Positions 1-8,374 of a stretch of 64,000 bases of DNA are shown one piece after another. The notes under the pieces are model-generated. The model saw only the letters and a program-made list of their open reading frames with translations, was not told the DNA's origin and did not search any database. The stretch lies in the NCBI RefSeq assembly GCF_002377905.1, contig NZ_DFQS01000057.1, forward strand, positions 34,445 to 98,444. Reading direction: 5' to 3'. Origin of the DNA: Psychrobacter sp. UBA3483 (GTDB lineage: Bacteria > Pseudomonadota > Gammaproteobacteria > Pseudomonadales > Moraxellaceae). Position numbers and translations under genes: made by a program. Numbering within the stretch: the first letter of the stretch is position 1; each line of letters opens with the position of its first letter.

Positions 1-105
1 TTGCCAATACGTATCATTCCACGTTTGATTAAAGTCTGAGGATAAATGTCGGTTAAAATGATCTTTTTGCTCATTTATAAAATCGAGGTAAGCTTTATTT
101 GACAT
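1..105 (-). CDS. Third gene of recombinase trio, N-terminal 35 codons only
   Basis: An ATG at 103-105 on the minus strand follows a strong GGAGGAT ribosome binding site (complement of 111-117) and opens a frame with no stop to the window edge. The visible protein begins MSNKAYLDFINEQKDHF. Its start codon overlaps the stop of the upstream recombinase by one base (TAATG), so the two are probably translationally coupled. By position it matches the small third protein of tyrosine-recombinase trios such as TnpC of Tn554-like elements, but the 35 residues carry no motif I recognise. The assignment rests on gene order only. Confidence 0.6.
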   Translation of the reverse strand, partial: MSNKAYLDFINEQKDHFNRHLSSDFNQTWNDTYWQ

Positions 106-1667
106 TATATATCCTCCATTAAACTACATCTTGCTATCACAGACTCAATTTCAAACTTTGTACTTTCGTGTACTAATAGCAGAGGGTTTCTGGAACATTG
201 TGTAGAGTCAGCGATAGTGATAATATCATTAACTTCTGACTGTATGCTCTCTAACACTTCTGAATGATCTTTGTCTTTAAATGGATGAAAATATAAGCAT
301 CCATAGCAATTCCTGACTTGCTCGAATGGGCAAGTATCATCATATGCACAACCCCCTATTTCATGATGAAAATCTTTATGAACGAAGCCACTAACTTTTT
401 TTCCTAACCATTTAGATTTTTTAACAATAGTACTTGTCATAAACATAGCGATCATTTGCTTGTATGCAGCATTTTTCCCTAATGCTTTAGCTCTAATAAT
501 TGCAGTTTCAGGTGATGAAAATATATAATGCCTAGCAACAACAAGACTTGAATGACCTAGGATGTAGGCAATCTCTTCAGCACTCGCTCCTGACATTGCC
601 ATGCTATGTCCAACATGATGTCTAAATTGTGACATCGAATATTTTATTTGAAGTATATCTCCACTTAAAACTTGAGTCCTATATTCGACAGGTGAAAACT
701 TAAATAGCTGATCGTTAATAGCCTCTGAGCATGTGACAGCGGATTTTTCTCCTAACTCGAATAGTTTATCTGTATCTGATAATTTTAATCGATGAATATA
801 GGTAAGTATGATAAAAGCAATTTCTTCTGGCAACTTTATAGCTACTTTTTTGTGCGTAAAGCGTGCTTGTTTTGCATAAGGGACCAAAAGGCTGTATCTT
901 GCTATACCTAGTGAATCTTCTGGTATATCTTCTTTTAAGTCTCCAGCTGAAAGCTTTGACATTTGAACAGGGCGCATACCTGTAGTGAATGCCAACGCTA
1001 ATATTGACGCATTTTTTAGCTCTGACTTGCTTATCGAATCTTTTTTCGCCGAATTTAATATATGATTGAGCTCTATAAACCCTTTTTGAATTATATTAAT
1101 AGTTGGTAAGTCTATATTATCTTCATATTCTTCGTAATAAAGACTACTTCTTGTAGATTTAGGTTTTTTTATTATTTCTAGGTCATATTCGTCATCAATA
1201 GAAAATTCTGGAAAGCCCTCCAAAATAAAAGTAATTATAATAAATTTAATCGAAAAGTAAAATTGTTTATCATCGGTTGAGTTAATTAAAATCTTCTTAG
1301 ACTTTTTAAAGTTAATTATTCTTTCAGTAACACTAAGGTGTTTAAAAAACTTTCTTATTTTTCTAAACTTATCTCCTAGATGAGAGGGGGAGTTTTTATA
1401 TATATACTTAATCAAAAGAAACTTTATTATTTTCACCTCTACGTAATTCATATCTTTAAATGAAATTTTTTCACGATTTCCAGAGTATTTAAACTCCCAA
1501 ATATCCTTTGAAACATTTATAAACTTATCATCAAATTTATCTGCACGTATGAATCGTACGATTTTAGGTAGTTTTATTTCATTAATAAAATCTAACTGCT
1601 CATTTGAGAATATTGACTCCTCAGTTATCATTTCATTCGTATAATTTTTTTTAATAGATAGGTTCAT
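105..1667 (-). CDS. Tyrosine recombinase, second member of trio, Cys-rich tail
   Basis: A 520-residue site-specific recombinase. The catalytic domain occupies about residues 215-385: Arg232 in GMRP, an RHHVGH block at 349-354, His372 in LGHSS and the likely nucleophile Tyr381 in RHYIF. The N-terminal 200 residues, rich in Lys, Ile and Asn, would be the core-binding region. After the catalytic domain comes a cysteine cluster (Cys440, 446, 454, 457, ending CYGCLYFHPF) that looks like a metal-binding finger and resembles the tail of TnpB-type recombinases of Tn554-like elements. The start overlaps the stop of the preceding recombinase by four bases (ATGA), and the stop overlaps the next start by one base, so the three genes form one tightly coupled operon. 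A RIT-type or gamma-mobile-trio-type element is an alternative family label. The recombinase call itself is firm. Confidence 0.85.
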   Translation of the reverse strand: MNLSIKKNYTNEMITEESIFSNEQLDFINEIKLPKIVRFIRADKFDDKFINVSKDIWEFKYSGNREKISFKDMNYVEVKIIKFLLIKYIYKNSPSHLGDKFRKIRKFFKHLSVTERIINFKKSKKILINSTDDKQFYFSIKFIIITFILEGFPEFSIDDEYDLEIIKKPKSTRSSLYYEEYEDNIDLPTINIIQKGFIELNHILNSAKKDSISKSELKNASILALAFTTGMRPVQMSKLSAGDLKEDIPEDSLGIARYSLLVPYAKQARFTHKKVAIKLPEEIAFIILTYIHRLKLSDTDKLFELGEKSAVTCSEAINDQLFKFSPVEYRTQVLSGDILQIKYSMSQFRHHVGHSMAMSGASAEEIAYILGHSSLVVARHYIFSSPETAIIRAKALGKNAAYKQMIAMFMTSTIVKKSKWLGKKVSGFVHKDFHHEIGGCAYDDTCPFEQVRNCYGCLYFHPFKDKDHSEVLESIQSEVNDIITIADSTQCSRNPLLLVHESTKFEIESVIARCSLMEDI

Positions 1668-2962
1668 AAAGCGTCTCCATGATTTGTCATTCTATTAATA
1701 TTCGTAGTGTTAGCACGCTCTGATAAATATCTATCAGCATATTTACTTACCATTAAACTATTTGAACTCCAGCCTCCAGATTTTTTCAAATCCTCTATTG
1801 CTTGACTCATTGCAACCTCATGATTAGATGAACTATTCATAGCTGTAATATACGTGTATTCTAGCATTAGCGTAGCCCAGGTATGACGACAGACATGTGC
1901 ACTCAACTTGTCAATCGAACCAGTGTACCTAGAGTCATAATATTCTGGATATAATTCTCTAAGCTGTTTATCCCATGCATTAAACATCTTCTTTATAGAT
2001 GAGTAACTCAATGGAGAAAATGGAGATTGTAAAGACAAAAATAATAAATCAGACTTTGCATTCTTAGGTCTATGATTTTCAGTATAATAAGATATCAACT
2101 TGTAATCATCGCGCGAAAGCTGAAGGATTCTATTTGACTGCTCGTTTTTAATATTAGGTTTGGGTGATCTATAATCTTTGGTATCTTGAGTATCACATAC
2201 AACTAAGAACGAACTGCCTGCATTCCCATCTAATTTTATTGATTTTGTCGATAGGAGTAGTAATTCACTTGCTCTTAATCCGTAATTTATGAGTAATCGG
2301 ACGATAAGAAAGTTACGGAACTGAGTTGAGTTATCTTTAAAAATGTTTTTAGGATTATTTTTTGTTGGAGTCGATGGTAATATGATTTCATAAAAACTAT
2401 CTTTCATACGCTTAGTTAAACTTTTAAATTGTTTCACATTACTATTACTAGAAGACATTCTAGTATATTGATCTAATTTATTCTGAAGAGTTAGCATTAT
2501 TCTTCTATTGGAATTATGTCTTAAGTTATTATTTTCAATATCTTGCCATGTAAAATTATCAGTTAGAAAAATTAGATACTTTATAGTGTCTTGAATTTTT
2601 TTTGATATTGTAGTGTAATTCATTTCTACCTGTTTATTTATTCTTATCAGATTCTTATCATATTTACTATTGTTTTCAAGATATATAAAAAAACTATCAA
2701 TCTCCTCAATAAATATTTCAGCATTATATTTACTTTCATAGAACGATAAACAAAAATCTTCGTTAAATTTCTCTTTCCAAAAAGTATGCCAAAACTTCAA
2801 TGCGTTCAAATTACCCTGTTGAGTTGAAAGACTTTTAAGTCTCAATTTCGACATGACGTAAAGTAGAGGGTAGAGACATGGAGAGCGTGTTTCTTCATCA
2901 ATCAAAATGTACCTTCGATTGTCAGATGGGTTAGATAGTTTGACTAGACTAACTAAAAACAT
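1664..2962 (-). CDS. Tyrosine recombinase, first member of trio
   Basis: A 432-residue phage-integrase-family recombinase with the complete active-site set: Arg230 in GLRASEL, His356 and Arg359 in AHVCRHTW, Trp398 in SGGW and nucleophile Tyr408 in SKYADRY. The N-terminal half (about 40-200) is a SAM-like core-binding region. It is the promoter-proximal gene of a three-gene operon running leftward and overlaps the next gene by ATGA. Two different recombinases encoded back to back, both apparently with catalytic residues, is the hallmark of trio elements (Tn554 TnpA/TnpB/TnpC or RIT elements) that act together rather than of an ordinary prophage. AT-rich codon use sets it apart from genes right of 6.3 kb. 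The promoter must lie in the 237-base gap shared with the divergent XRE gene. Confidence 0.88.
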   Translation of the reverse strand: MFLVSLVKLSNPSDNRRYILIDEETRSPCLYPLLYVMSKLRLKSLSTQQGNLNALKFWHTFWKEKFNEDFCLSFYESKYNAEIFIEEIDSFFIYLENNSKYDKNLIRINKQVEMNYTTISKKIQDTIKYLIFLTDNFTWQDIENNNLRHNSNRRIMLTLQNKLDQYTRMSSSNSNVKQFKSLTKRMKDSFYEIILPSTPTKNNPKNIFKDNSTQFRNFLIVRLLINYGLRASELLLLSTKSIKLDGNAGSSFLVVCDTQDTKDYRSPKPNIKNEQSNRILQLSRDDYKLISYYTENHRPKNAKSDLLFLSLQSPFSPLSYSSIKKMFNAWDKQLRELYPEYYDSRYTGSIDKLSAHVCRHTWATLMLEYTYITAMNSSSNHEVAMSQAIEDLKKSGGWSSNSLMVSKYADRYLSERANTTNINRMTNHGDAL

Positions 2963-3139
2963 ATGGGTCTATCCTTATTCGAGACAGTTATATATAGTTT
3001 TTATATGAATTGAGAGCATCTGGTGCAATTTGTCAAACACCCTTCGCTCTCACAGTTCAAAGATTATTATTGATAATTTTTGCAAGAATACTGTTATAAA
3101 GTTATGATTGACTTAGAAGGTTATTTAGGATTTATAGGG

Positions 3140-3178
3140 TATAATACAGCTTTATAAATTATCCGTATAGTTAACTAT
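3140..3178 (+). promoter_or_regulatory. Likely -10 box and palindromic operator of the XRE gene
   Basis: TATAAT at 3140-3145 lies about 55 bases before the TTG start of the XRE gene. A perfect 12-base palindrome ATAGTTAACTAT sits at 3167-3178, between this -10 box and the start codon. That is where a CI-like repressor would bind to control itself and perhaps the divergent recombinase operon. No convincing -35 at normal spacing was found (TTGACT at 3108 is too far). The operator role is inferred. Confidence 0.4.
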
Positions 3179-3199
3179 TGTAATTAGGATATTAATCAA

Positions 3200-3589
3200 T
3201 TGAATAATATATTTTTAGCTGAAGAACGTGTACGACTAGGTTTTAAAGCAAAAGAAGTAGCGGATTTTGCGGGGATAGCAATACCAACGCAGTCTAATTA
3301 TGAGAAAGGTAAACGAAGTCCTGACACAAGATACCTTTATGAAATATCAAAGCTAGGTTTTGATATTCATTATGTGGTCACAGGGAAACGTAGTGTCGAT
3401 GGAGTATCTAAAGATGATAGATCTTTATTGGAATTATTTAATAATGCCCCTAAAGCTGTCCAAAATTATATAAGGTCAGGTTTGTATATGACCCAACCTC
3501 GCAAAATGCTTATCCCAAGTGTTATTGAACCCGATGTAGTTGATACTATTGAATACTCTGCTGATCAAAAGTTAATTGAGAAAGATTGA
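3200..3589 (+). CDS. XRE-family (CI/Cro-like) transcriptional regulator
   Basis: A 129-residue protein with an N-terminal helix-turn-helix of the XRE type at about residues 5-60 (LGFKAKEVADFAGI, then the recognition segment TQSNYEKGKRSPDTRYLYEI). The C-terminal half has no recognisable catalytic or peptidase motif, so it is probably an oligomerisation region. The start is TTG at 3200: the frame has no methionine until residue 97. It lies between two leftward mobile-element modules and is divergent from the recombinase trio, so it probably represses mobility genes of this island. It could instead be cargo of the integrase element. The gene is followed by a GGTTTTT/AAAAACC palindrome that separates it from the convergent integrase. 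Confidence 0.8.
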   Translation: MNNIFLAEERVRLGFKAKEVADFAGIAIPTQSNYEKGKRSPDTRYLYEISKLGFDIHYVVTGKRSVDGVSKDDRSLLELFNNAPKAVQNYIRSGLYMTQPRKMLIPSVIEPDVVDTIEYSADQKLIEKD

Positions 3590-3609
3590 ATAAGTATTCA
3601 CAGCTCATA

Positions 3610-3627
3610 GGTTTTTCATGAAAAACC
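3610..3627. terminator. Palindrome between XRE gene and integrase
   Basis: A perfect 18-base inverted repeat (GGTTTTTCA and its complement) fills the 38-base gap between two convergent genes. It may terminate one or both transcripts, but no clear U-run follows in either direction. Confidence 0.35.
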
Positions 3628-4908
3628 CTAAGATCTCTTTTTAGGAGAGTTTCTTAGTTCATCTATATAATCAGCCCAATTTTGCATCATTAGCACTCTG
3701 GTATTAATTTCATCTAATCGGTTATAAGCGCCACCATGCGTATCCTTTATTCGATGTCCTAATTGCAGCTCAGTCACGATATCTGAATAACGCAGCTCAG
3801 GTTGTTCCATAAGTAAGGTTTTGGCCGATGCTCGGAATCCATGAGCGCATTGAATATCTTTGTATCCAAGCCTATGGAATATCTGTACTAGAGTCGCTTT
3901 ACTAATATAGTTATTGCTTGAGGCACGCAGTGATGCAAATACATATTCTTTATGACCTGTGATTACTTGTATTCTTCGTAAGCGTTCAATGACTTGCGTG
4001 GCTAAAGGCACAACTAAGTGCGATACCATATCCTCACGGCCTTCGCCTTTAGTAGGAGAGAACGCCCACAGCTTATTATCCCAATCTATATCTTGCCAGC
4101 GCATAGAGCGCAAATCGATACTACGTACGAAGACATATGGTAGTAGATTCATTGCCTCCAATGTGATTTTACTTGCACCTTTAAAATTGGACATGTCATT
4201 TAGAAGGGTTGCAAACTGATCAGGCTTGGTAATGGCTGGTAAGTGATTGCCTGAGCTGGCAGGTGCAAGCTCACCTCGGGTATCAATCGCCACATTTCTA
4301 TCGCACAACCCTCGAGCAACAGCAAACGAAAAGACTTTTTCAGTATACAAACGAGTGCTTGCACCAACGAAAGTCGCTTGATTGTCATTATTCTGAATTG
4401 ACTCACACACACTCAGTATCATCTCGCTGGTGATATCGTCCATTCTCAAGTCGCCAATTTCACGACACATATATCCCAGACATAAATCCCAAAACTTGAG
4501 GGTTGACTCACTAAATGACGGTTTTTTAGACTTGCCTTGATTGCGACCTGATGTTTTGTGTTCTCGCCATGCTTGGGCAATGTCAGAAAACGTAGCATTT
4601 TTTAGGTGAGTATACTTATTAGTTTGCTCTTTTTGCTGGATAGCTTTAGGGTCAGAACCTTTTGCGACCGTATTAAGGATGGCTTCTGCTTTATACTTAA
4701 CTTCATGTAAACTGATCTCCTCAATCTTACCTAACATCATCCTAGGGCGTTTGCCCTCGATATGTGGATGGGAATATCGCAAGTAGTATTCCTTTTTACC
4801 ATTTGGATAAATACGCAGACTTAAACCAGCCACACCTGAGACACTGACCGAATAATCCTTATCTCGGCATTCAAGCTTATTGATATCGTTTGCATTATTG
4901 ATAGTCAT
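3628..4908 (-). CDS. P4-type tyrosine integrase (DUF4102 N-terminus)
   Basis: A 426-residue integrase of the P4/CP4-57 type that inserts genomic islands and prophages. Residues about 15-95 form the DUF4102 arm-binding domain (GLSLRIYPNGKKEYYLRYS, then GKIEEISLHEVK). The core-binding domain is about 105-210 and the catalytic domain 225-415. Active-site residues are Arg262 (YVFVRSIDLR), His356 and Arg359 in AHGFRAS, His385 in LGHR and Tyr395 in AYNR. The length is normal for the family. It reads leftward, so its att site would be expected just to the right, near 4.9-5.1 kb. No tRNA gene is visible there, although many relatives target tRNA ends. It appears intact and is unrelated in detail to the recombinase trio, implying at least two integration events in this island. 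Confidence 0.92.
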   Translation of the reverse strand: MTINNANDINKLECRDKDYSVSVSGVAGLSLRIYPNGKKEYYLRYSHPHIEGKRPRMMLGKIEEISLHEVKYKAEAILNTVAKGSDPKAIQQKEQTNKYTHLKNATFSDIAQAWREHKTSGRNQGKSKKPSFSESTLKFWDLCLGYMCREIGDLRMDDITSEMILSVCESIQNNDNQATFVGASTRLYTEKVFSFAVARGLCDRNVAIDTRGELAPASSGNHLPAITKPDQFATLLNDMSNFKGASKITLEAMNLLPYVFVRSIDLRSMRWQDIDWDNKLWAFSPTKGEGREDMVSHLVVPLATQVIERLRRIQVITGHKEYVFASLRASSNNYISKATLVQIFHRLGYKDIQCAHGFRASAKTLLMEQPELRYSDIVTELQLGHRIKDTHGGAYNRLDEINTRVLMMQNWADYIDELRNSPKKRS

Positions 4909-5033
4909 GATGTGTATCCGTAATTTCTCTAAGGTAGATGAGTTATGATTATTGATCTAATATCTATATGCTGAGGTCCAGAGTAATTTTTCAGTAGGTT
5001 TTTCAAGTTAAGGAAAGCAGCATGGAATATTAT

Positions 5034-5054
5034 TGGACACTGCTATGGACACTG
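5034..5054. repeat. Direct repeat TGGACACTG near integrase, candidate att or arm site
   Basis: TGGACACTG occurs at 5034-5042 and again at 5046-5054, spaced by 12 bases, about 125 bases upstream of the P4-type integrase start. Short direct repeats at this place are often arm-binding or attachment sequences, but no partner copy at another island end can be seen in the window. Confidence 0.35.
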
Positions 5055-5075
5055 GTATTCGCTAATATTATTAGA

Positions 5076-5099
5076 AAAACCTTATATAATAAAGGTTTT
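5076..5099. repeat. Stem-loop AAAACCTT / AAGGTTTT
   Basis: A perfect eight-base inverted repeat (5076-5083 and 5092-5099) with an eight-base AT loop, in the non-coding stretch right of the integrase. It could be a terminator or part of a recombination site. There is no adjacent gene to decide between them. Confidence 0.35.
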
Positions 5100-5261
5100 A
5101 ACACTTAATTATCCCCAAGTTAAGGTTGGGGATAATTATAGTATAGTGGAGAAAGAAGGAGTAAGCTATTTTTTTGTTGATATATATGGTGTTTGAAGGA
5201 ATAAACTTCACATAGGTTAAAAGTAAGAGTGCTGTTTGCTATTGGCAATAGAGTCCTTCGA

Positions 5262-5550
5262 CATATTTGCACGAAAAACCGTGCTCCTGTACTTGCACAG
5301 AATACCTTAATCAGGGTGATAGTACTGTTCTGTGCAAATTTGGAAGGTATCAACTCAATGCTTTATATTAAGATATCTCAGGAAGAACGAGAGATGTTAG
5401 AAAAGACCAATGAATGTTTCACTAATTAGGAAGGCTCTTTTGATGACTCTAAATAAAAGCGTATTACAACGTAGTTAGCTATGATGATAGCAGCTATAAG
5501 GTGCATCTAGATTGGACCTACTGATATGCCAAGTAGGCGCATTGTCAGAG
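5262..5550 (+). mobile_element. Possible degraded IS30-family remnant (leader and first codons)
   Basis: Two inverted repeats (GCACG/CGTGC at 5269-5284, and a perfect ten-base TTGCACAGAA/TTCTGTGCAA at 5293-5337) precede an ATG at 5358. The short peptide there starts MLYIKISQEEREMLEK, which resembles the LSxEER start of IS30-type transposases. The frame stops after about 23 codons, and downstream frames show only scattered, uncertain similarity (for example IRKAL, then DDSSYKVHL) broken by stops. The layout recalls IS30-family ends, but this is from memory of the family. It could be chance. Confidence 0.28.
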
Positions 5551-6327
5551 CTTGTATACATGCTTATCAATGATATAGAGTAATAGGCATTCAGAAGGGT
5601 TATTGCTTTTACTTTGAGCTGATTGTCACTTGGTGGCGAATACTTCTGTACCTAACGTAGTTCAAGCATATTCGCATTAATGAGGAAGTCGGCTAAGCTA
5701 CCAACAATCGATTGATGAGTGATTCGGTTATTAGGTGATGATTAGAAATGACAGATTATGCAAAGGGCTTGGTAGGTATTGTGAAGGTAATAAGCTTAGC
5801 AATGATGAGCAGAGCAAGATTACCAAACAGACTAACTTTGAATGAATAGTAAAATTACTGTATCTACAACATATCTATAATAGGCTTCTGGAATATATAG
5901 AGAGGCTATTAGCGACTTGAATTAATACATTAATCGATTACGGATAAACTAGGATCTATGAAGACTCTATACATTAAGGCTTCAAGATATATCAGTTAGT
6001 AATTATACTAGCGGTGATTACAATGATTATTTGAACAGGTAACACATATCATGGTTAAGCAATTAACAACCAGACTGACTAACAAATTACTGTTTGATCA
6101 TAATCCCATGAACTTATCATCGGGTACCGTCCCTTTAACATAATATACATTATGCGAAAATAAGCCAACGGTCTTAAGAGTAAAGTACATAATATTTTTA
6201 TCTAACTTTCTCTGTCATGATTGTCATTTGTTTCCAGCCAAAAAGAAATATCTACAATGTTCATCTTCGCATTTAATATTAATACCAGCACCGACTTTAA
6301 AATTTTCATTTAAAACTTCAGCGCCAG

Positions 6328-6813
6328 CTAACGACAATGCTCTAGCAAATACTCGCGTAAAGACTTTCCATCCTCATCTAGGATGACATCCGTCACTTGG
6401 CAAGCCACGTCATGACCAACGCTTTTACATGACAGTTCATAATACACATCATCTCCTTGTGCCAAGCTGACTTGAACCAATCCTTGCTCGGTTACTGCAA
6501 ACTGCTTATCTTGCTCATAATCAGGATCTTGCGAACTCCATAAAACATCATAACCAATATGACAAGACATTTGCTCTCTAGCAAAATAATCCCGCTCAAG
6601 CTGCATGGCCGCTTTTAGCTCTGGGCTGCCATATTGGTGCAAAACCACTGGATAATCTTGACCCTGATTATCCACATCTTGTTGGTACATATCTGCGATG
6701 GTCGTGACTTTCATGGCAAACGTCGTCTGCAAGGCTTCTGTTAGATTGGCGGTCGCAGACATGGCAAAAAACCCTATGATTAACATCATGATAGAAAATA
6801 TTGTTTTCTGCAT
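6328..6813 (-). CDS. Secreted protein of unknown function, four cysteines
   Basis: About 161 residues with an N-terminal signal peptide (hydrophobic run from IFSIMML to FFAMSATA, cleavage likely near residue 23). The mature part is acidic and has four cysteines (SCHIGY, LSCKS, VACQV and the penultimate residue), so two disulfides in the periplasm are plausible. I do not recognise the family. The frame is open from 6825, but the ATG at 6813 has GGAGAG five bases upstream and fits a signal peptide start (MQKTIFS), so it is preferred. It is the first normal-composition gene right of the island and stands alone, with no operon partner. Confidence 0.65.
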   Translation of the reverse strand: MQKTIFSIMMLIIGFFAMSATANLTEALQTTFAMKVTTIADMYQQDVDNQGQDYPVVLHQYGSPELKAAMQLERDYFAREQMSCHIGYDVLWSSQDPDYEQDKQFAVTEQGLVQVSLAQGDDVYYELSCKSVGHDVACQVTDVILDEDGKSLREYLLEHCR

Positions 6814-7068
6814 GGCGCTCTCCATCGGCTACAACATATGATGTATTATATTCATAAAAAAGAATATAAACTATTGTTTTACGCTATTATTATGTCAATG
6901 AAGTTTTTCAAACAACAACCCCGTTTACACTGCAACATTATCAACTTTGGGCAGTTATGAGTACTATTGATAAATAATCGCTACTGATAAGCGAACACCG
7001 ATGTAAACCAGCAATAACCTAGGTTTCAAGCCATTCTAATTTTAATAAGCTACGATAAGGATATTTTT

Positions 7069-7743
7069 ATGATGTCATCATCTCGTTTTAATATTTTTCA
7101 GTCAGGTTTGTATAAATTAACCACTGCGGCGTGCTTTGCTTCCATACTTGTCGCGACTGGCTGCTCATCTTCCGCTGAGTCTACCGTTAAAATACCCAGC
7201 CAACAAAATGGCAACACCTCAGCACCCGTTATCTCCGATATGAGCCAGCAAACGCTTAGGCAGCAAGCTTTACGTATCCAGCGTGCACTGGCGAACAACG
7301 ACTTTGCGCGCATTACCAACGACATTCATCCGACGCGCGGTGTGCGTTTTTCCATGTATGCCTATGTGCGCCCTGAGACTGATAAAGTCTTTAGCCGCGA
7401 GCAATTCGCGCAGTACTTACAACAATCCAGAATCCGCTTTACTTGGGGTGAACGTGATGGCTCTGGTGAGCCGTTAGTGATTCCGCTCCCAGAATACTTG
7501 GAAACTTGGGTCGATGGCGATACCTATAACAATGCCAGTATCAGCGTTAACGAGTTTAAGCACAGTGGTAATATGATTAATAATTTAAAAGAAATTTATC
7601 CCAATTCCGAGTTTGTTGAGTTTTATCATAAAGGCTCAGAGCAATACTCTGGTATGGATTGGCGTATCATGCGCTTAGTGTTTGATGAGTACCAAGGCAA
7701 GCGCTATTTGGTCGCTATCGTCAATGAACAATGGACGGTTTAA
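7069..7743 (+). CDS. Lipoprotein of unknown function
   Basis: A 224-residue exported lipoprotein. The signal peptide is followed by a lipobox LVATGC, lipidation expected at Cys32, with Ser at +2, which suggests the outer membrane. After a Ser/Gln/Asn-rich linker (33-60) comes a folded domain of about 160 residues containing RGVRFSMYAYVRP, FTWGERDGSG and MDWRIMRLVFDEY. No catalytic motif is apparent. The start has an AAGGAT ribosome binding site. It is a single-gene unit followed by a stem-loop terminator. Related uncharacterised lipoproteins occur in Moraxellaceae, but I cannot name a family. Confidence 0.7.
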   Translation: MMSSSRFNIFQSGLYKLTTAACFASILVATGCSSSAESTVKIPSQQNGNTSAPVISDMSQQTLRQQALRIQRALANNDFARITNDIHPTRGVRFSMYAYVRPETDKVFSREQFAQYLQQSRIRFTWGERDGSGEPLVIPLPEYLETWVDGDTYNNASISVNEFKHSGNMINNLKEIYPNSEFVEFYHKGSEQYSGMDWRIMRLVFDEYQGKRYLVAIVNEQWTV

Positions 7744-7796
7744 ATAATTTTTAGCTATAAAAACAAGCGCTTACAGTCATAAAATCCAACAATAAT

Positions 7797-7830
7797 GGGC
7801 AGTGCTATTAAATCAATACACTGCCCTTTT
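7797..7830 (+). terminator. Stem-loop terminator after the lipoprotein gene
   Basis: GGGCAGTG at 7797-7804 pairs with CACTGCCC at 7819-7826 across a 14-base loop and is followed by TTTT. It lies about 50 bases after the lipoprotein stop. Confidence 0.6.
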
Positions 7831-7896
7831 CATCTGTTTTCTAAGCTATTAAACGGATAATTAAGACATTAGCGACTGAAAAATCCGTAAAAAAAC

Positions 7897-8322
7897 TTAT
7901 AAACTGAGTAAACATTGATGATTTTTATAGGTCATATAGAAGGTAGTAGCAGTACCCTTATCCTCTTTACTTTCATATACTGGATAATCATACGCTTCCT
8001 CAAAAACGCCCTTATAACTATCTAGTTTATCCATGCCTTTTGTCGTTAAATCTGCTTTGTTGTTTATATTCATTAAATGATAAATGTCACTATAATCAAC
8101 CCCTTTTTGTCTCATCTCCATAATATTGAAAGCAAAAGCTGACTGAGTTGAACAAAAACCTTCATTATCAGGTATATTTTTGACTTTATCGAGGGTTGAA
8201 TCTATATATACTCCTAATTCTTGCAGCTCTTTAGGATATTGTGAGAGCGCATTGATAGCATAGGCCGGATGCGTTATCAGCAAAGCATAAATTAAAATTA
8301 GCAATTTTTTCATGAAATTCAT
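7897..8322 (-). CDS. Small secreted protein of unknown function
   Basis: A 141-residue protein with a clear signal peptide (KKLLILIYALLITHPAYA, cleavage after about residue 22). The mature part is helical and charged, with two cysteines (GFCSTQ and HQCLLSL at the C-terminus) that could form one disulfide. The motif KGVDYSDIYHLMNI is reminiscent of small helical periplasmic proteins, but no family can be named. It is on the same strand as mtfA and 50 bases downstream of it, so it may be co-transcribed. The start could be the ATG at 8322 or at 8313; neither has a strong ribosome binding site. Confidence 0.6.
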   Translation of the reverse strand: MNFMKKLLILIYALLITHPAYAINALSQYPKELQELGVYIDSTLDKVKNIPDNEGFCSTQSAFAFNIMEMRQKGVDYSDIYHLMNINNKADLTTKGMDKLDSYKGVFEEAYDYPVYESKEDKGTATTFYMTYKNHQCLLSL

Positions 8323-8374
8323 ATTCTTGTAAGTATGGTTTTTTTCTAATCGCTTTTACCAAGACGCCTTTCAT

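Larger units (their letters stand above)
4909..6327. other. Decayed island boundary, no intact gene
   Basis: About 1.4 kb with no convincing reading frame: stops are frequent in all frames and the few open stretches lack homology I can recognise. It holds short direct repeats near the integrase start, a stem-loop at 5076-5099, a possible IS30-like leader around 5.26-5.55 kb, and otherwise unassigned AT-rich sequence. It probably represents the degraded right end of the island. Confidence 0.6.

Noticed and set aside
5120..5429. Open frames of 66-77 codons on both strands in the decayed region
   Set aside because: They overlap each other antisense, lack ribosome binding sites and family similarity, and sit in sequence with frequent stops. 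Only the first codons of the plus-strand one are mentioned, as a possible IS30 relic.
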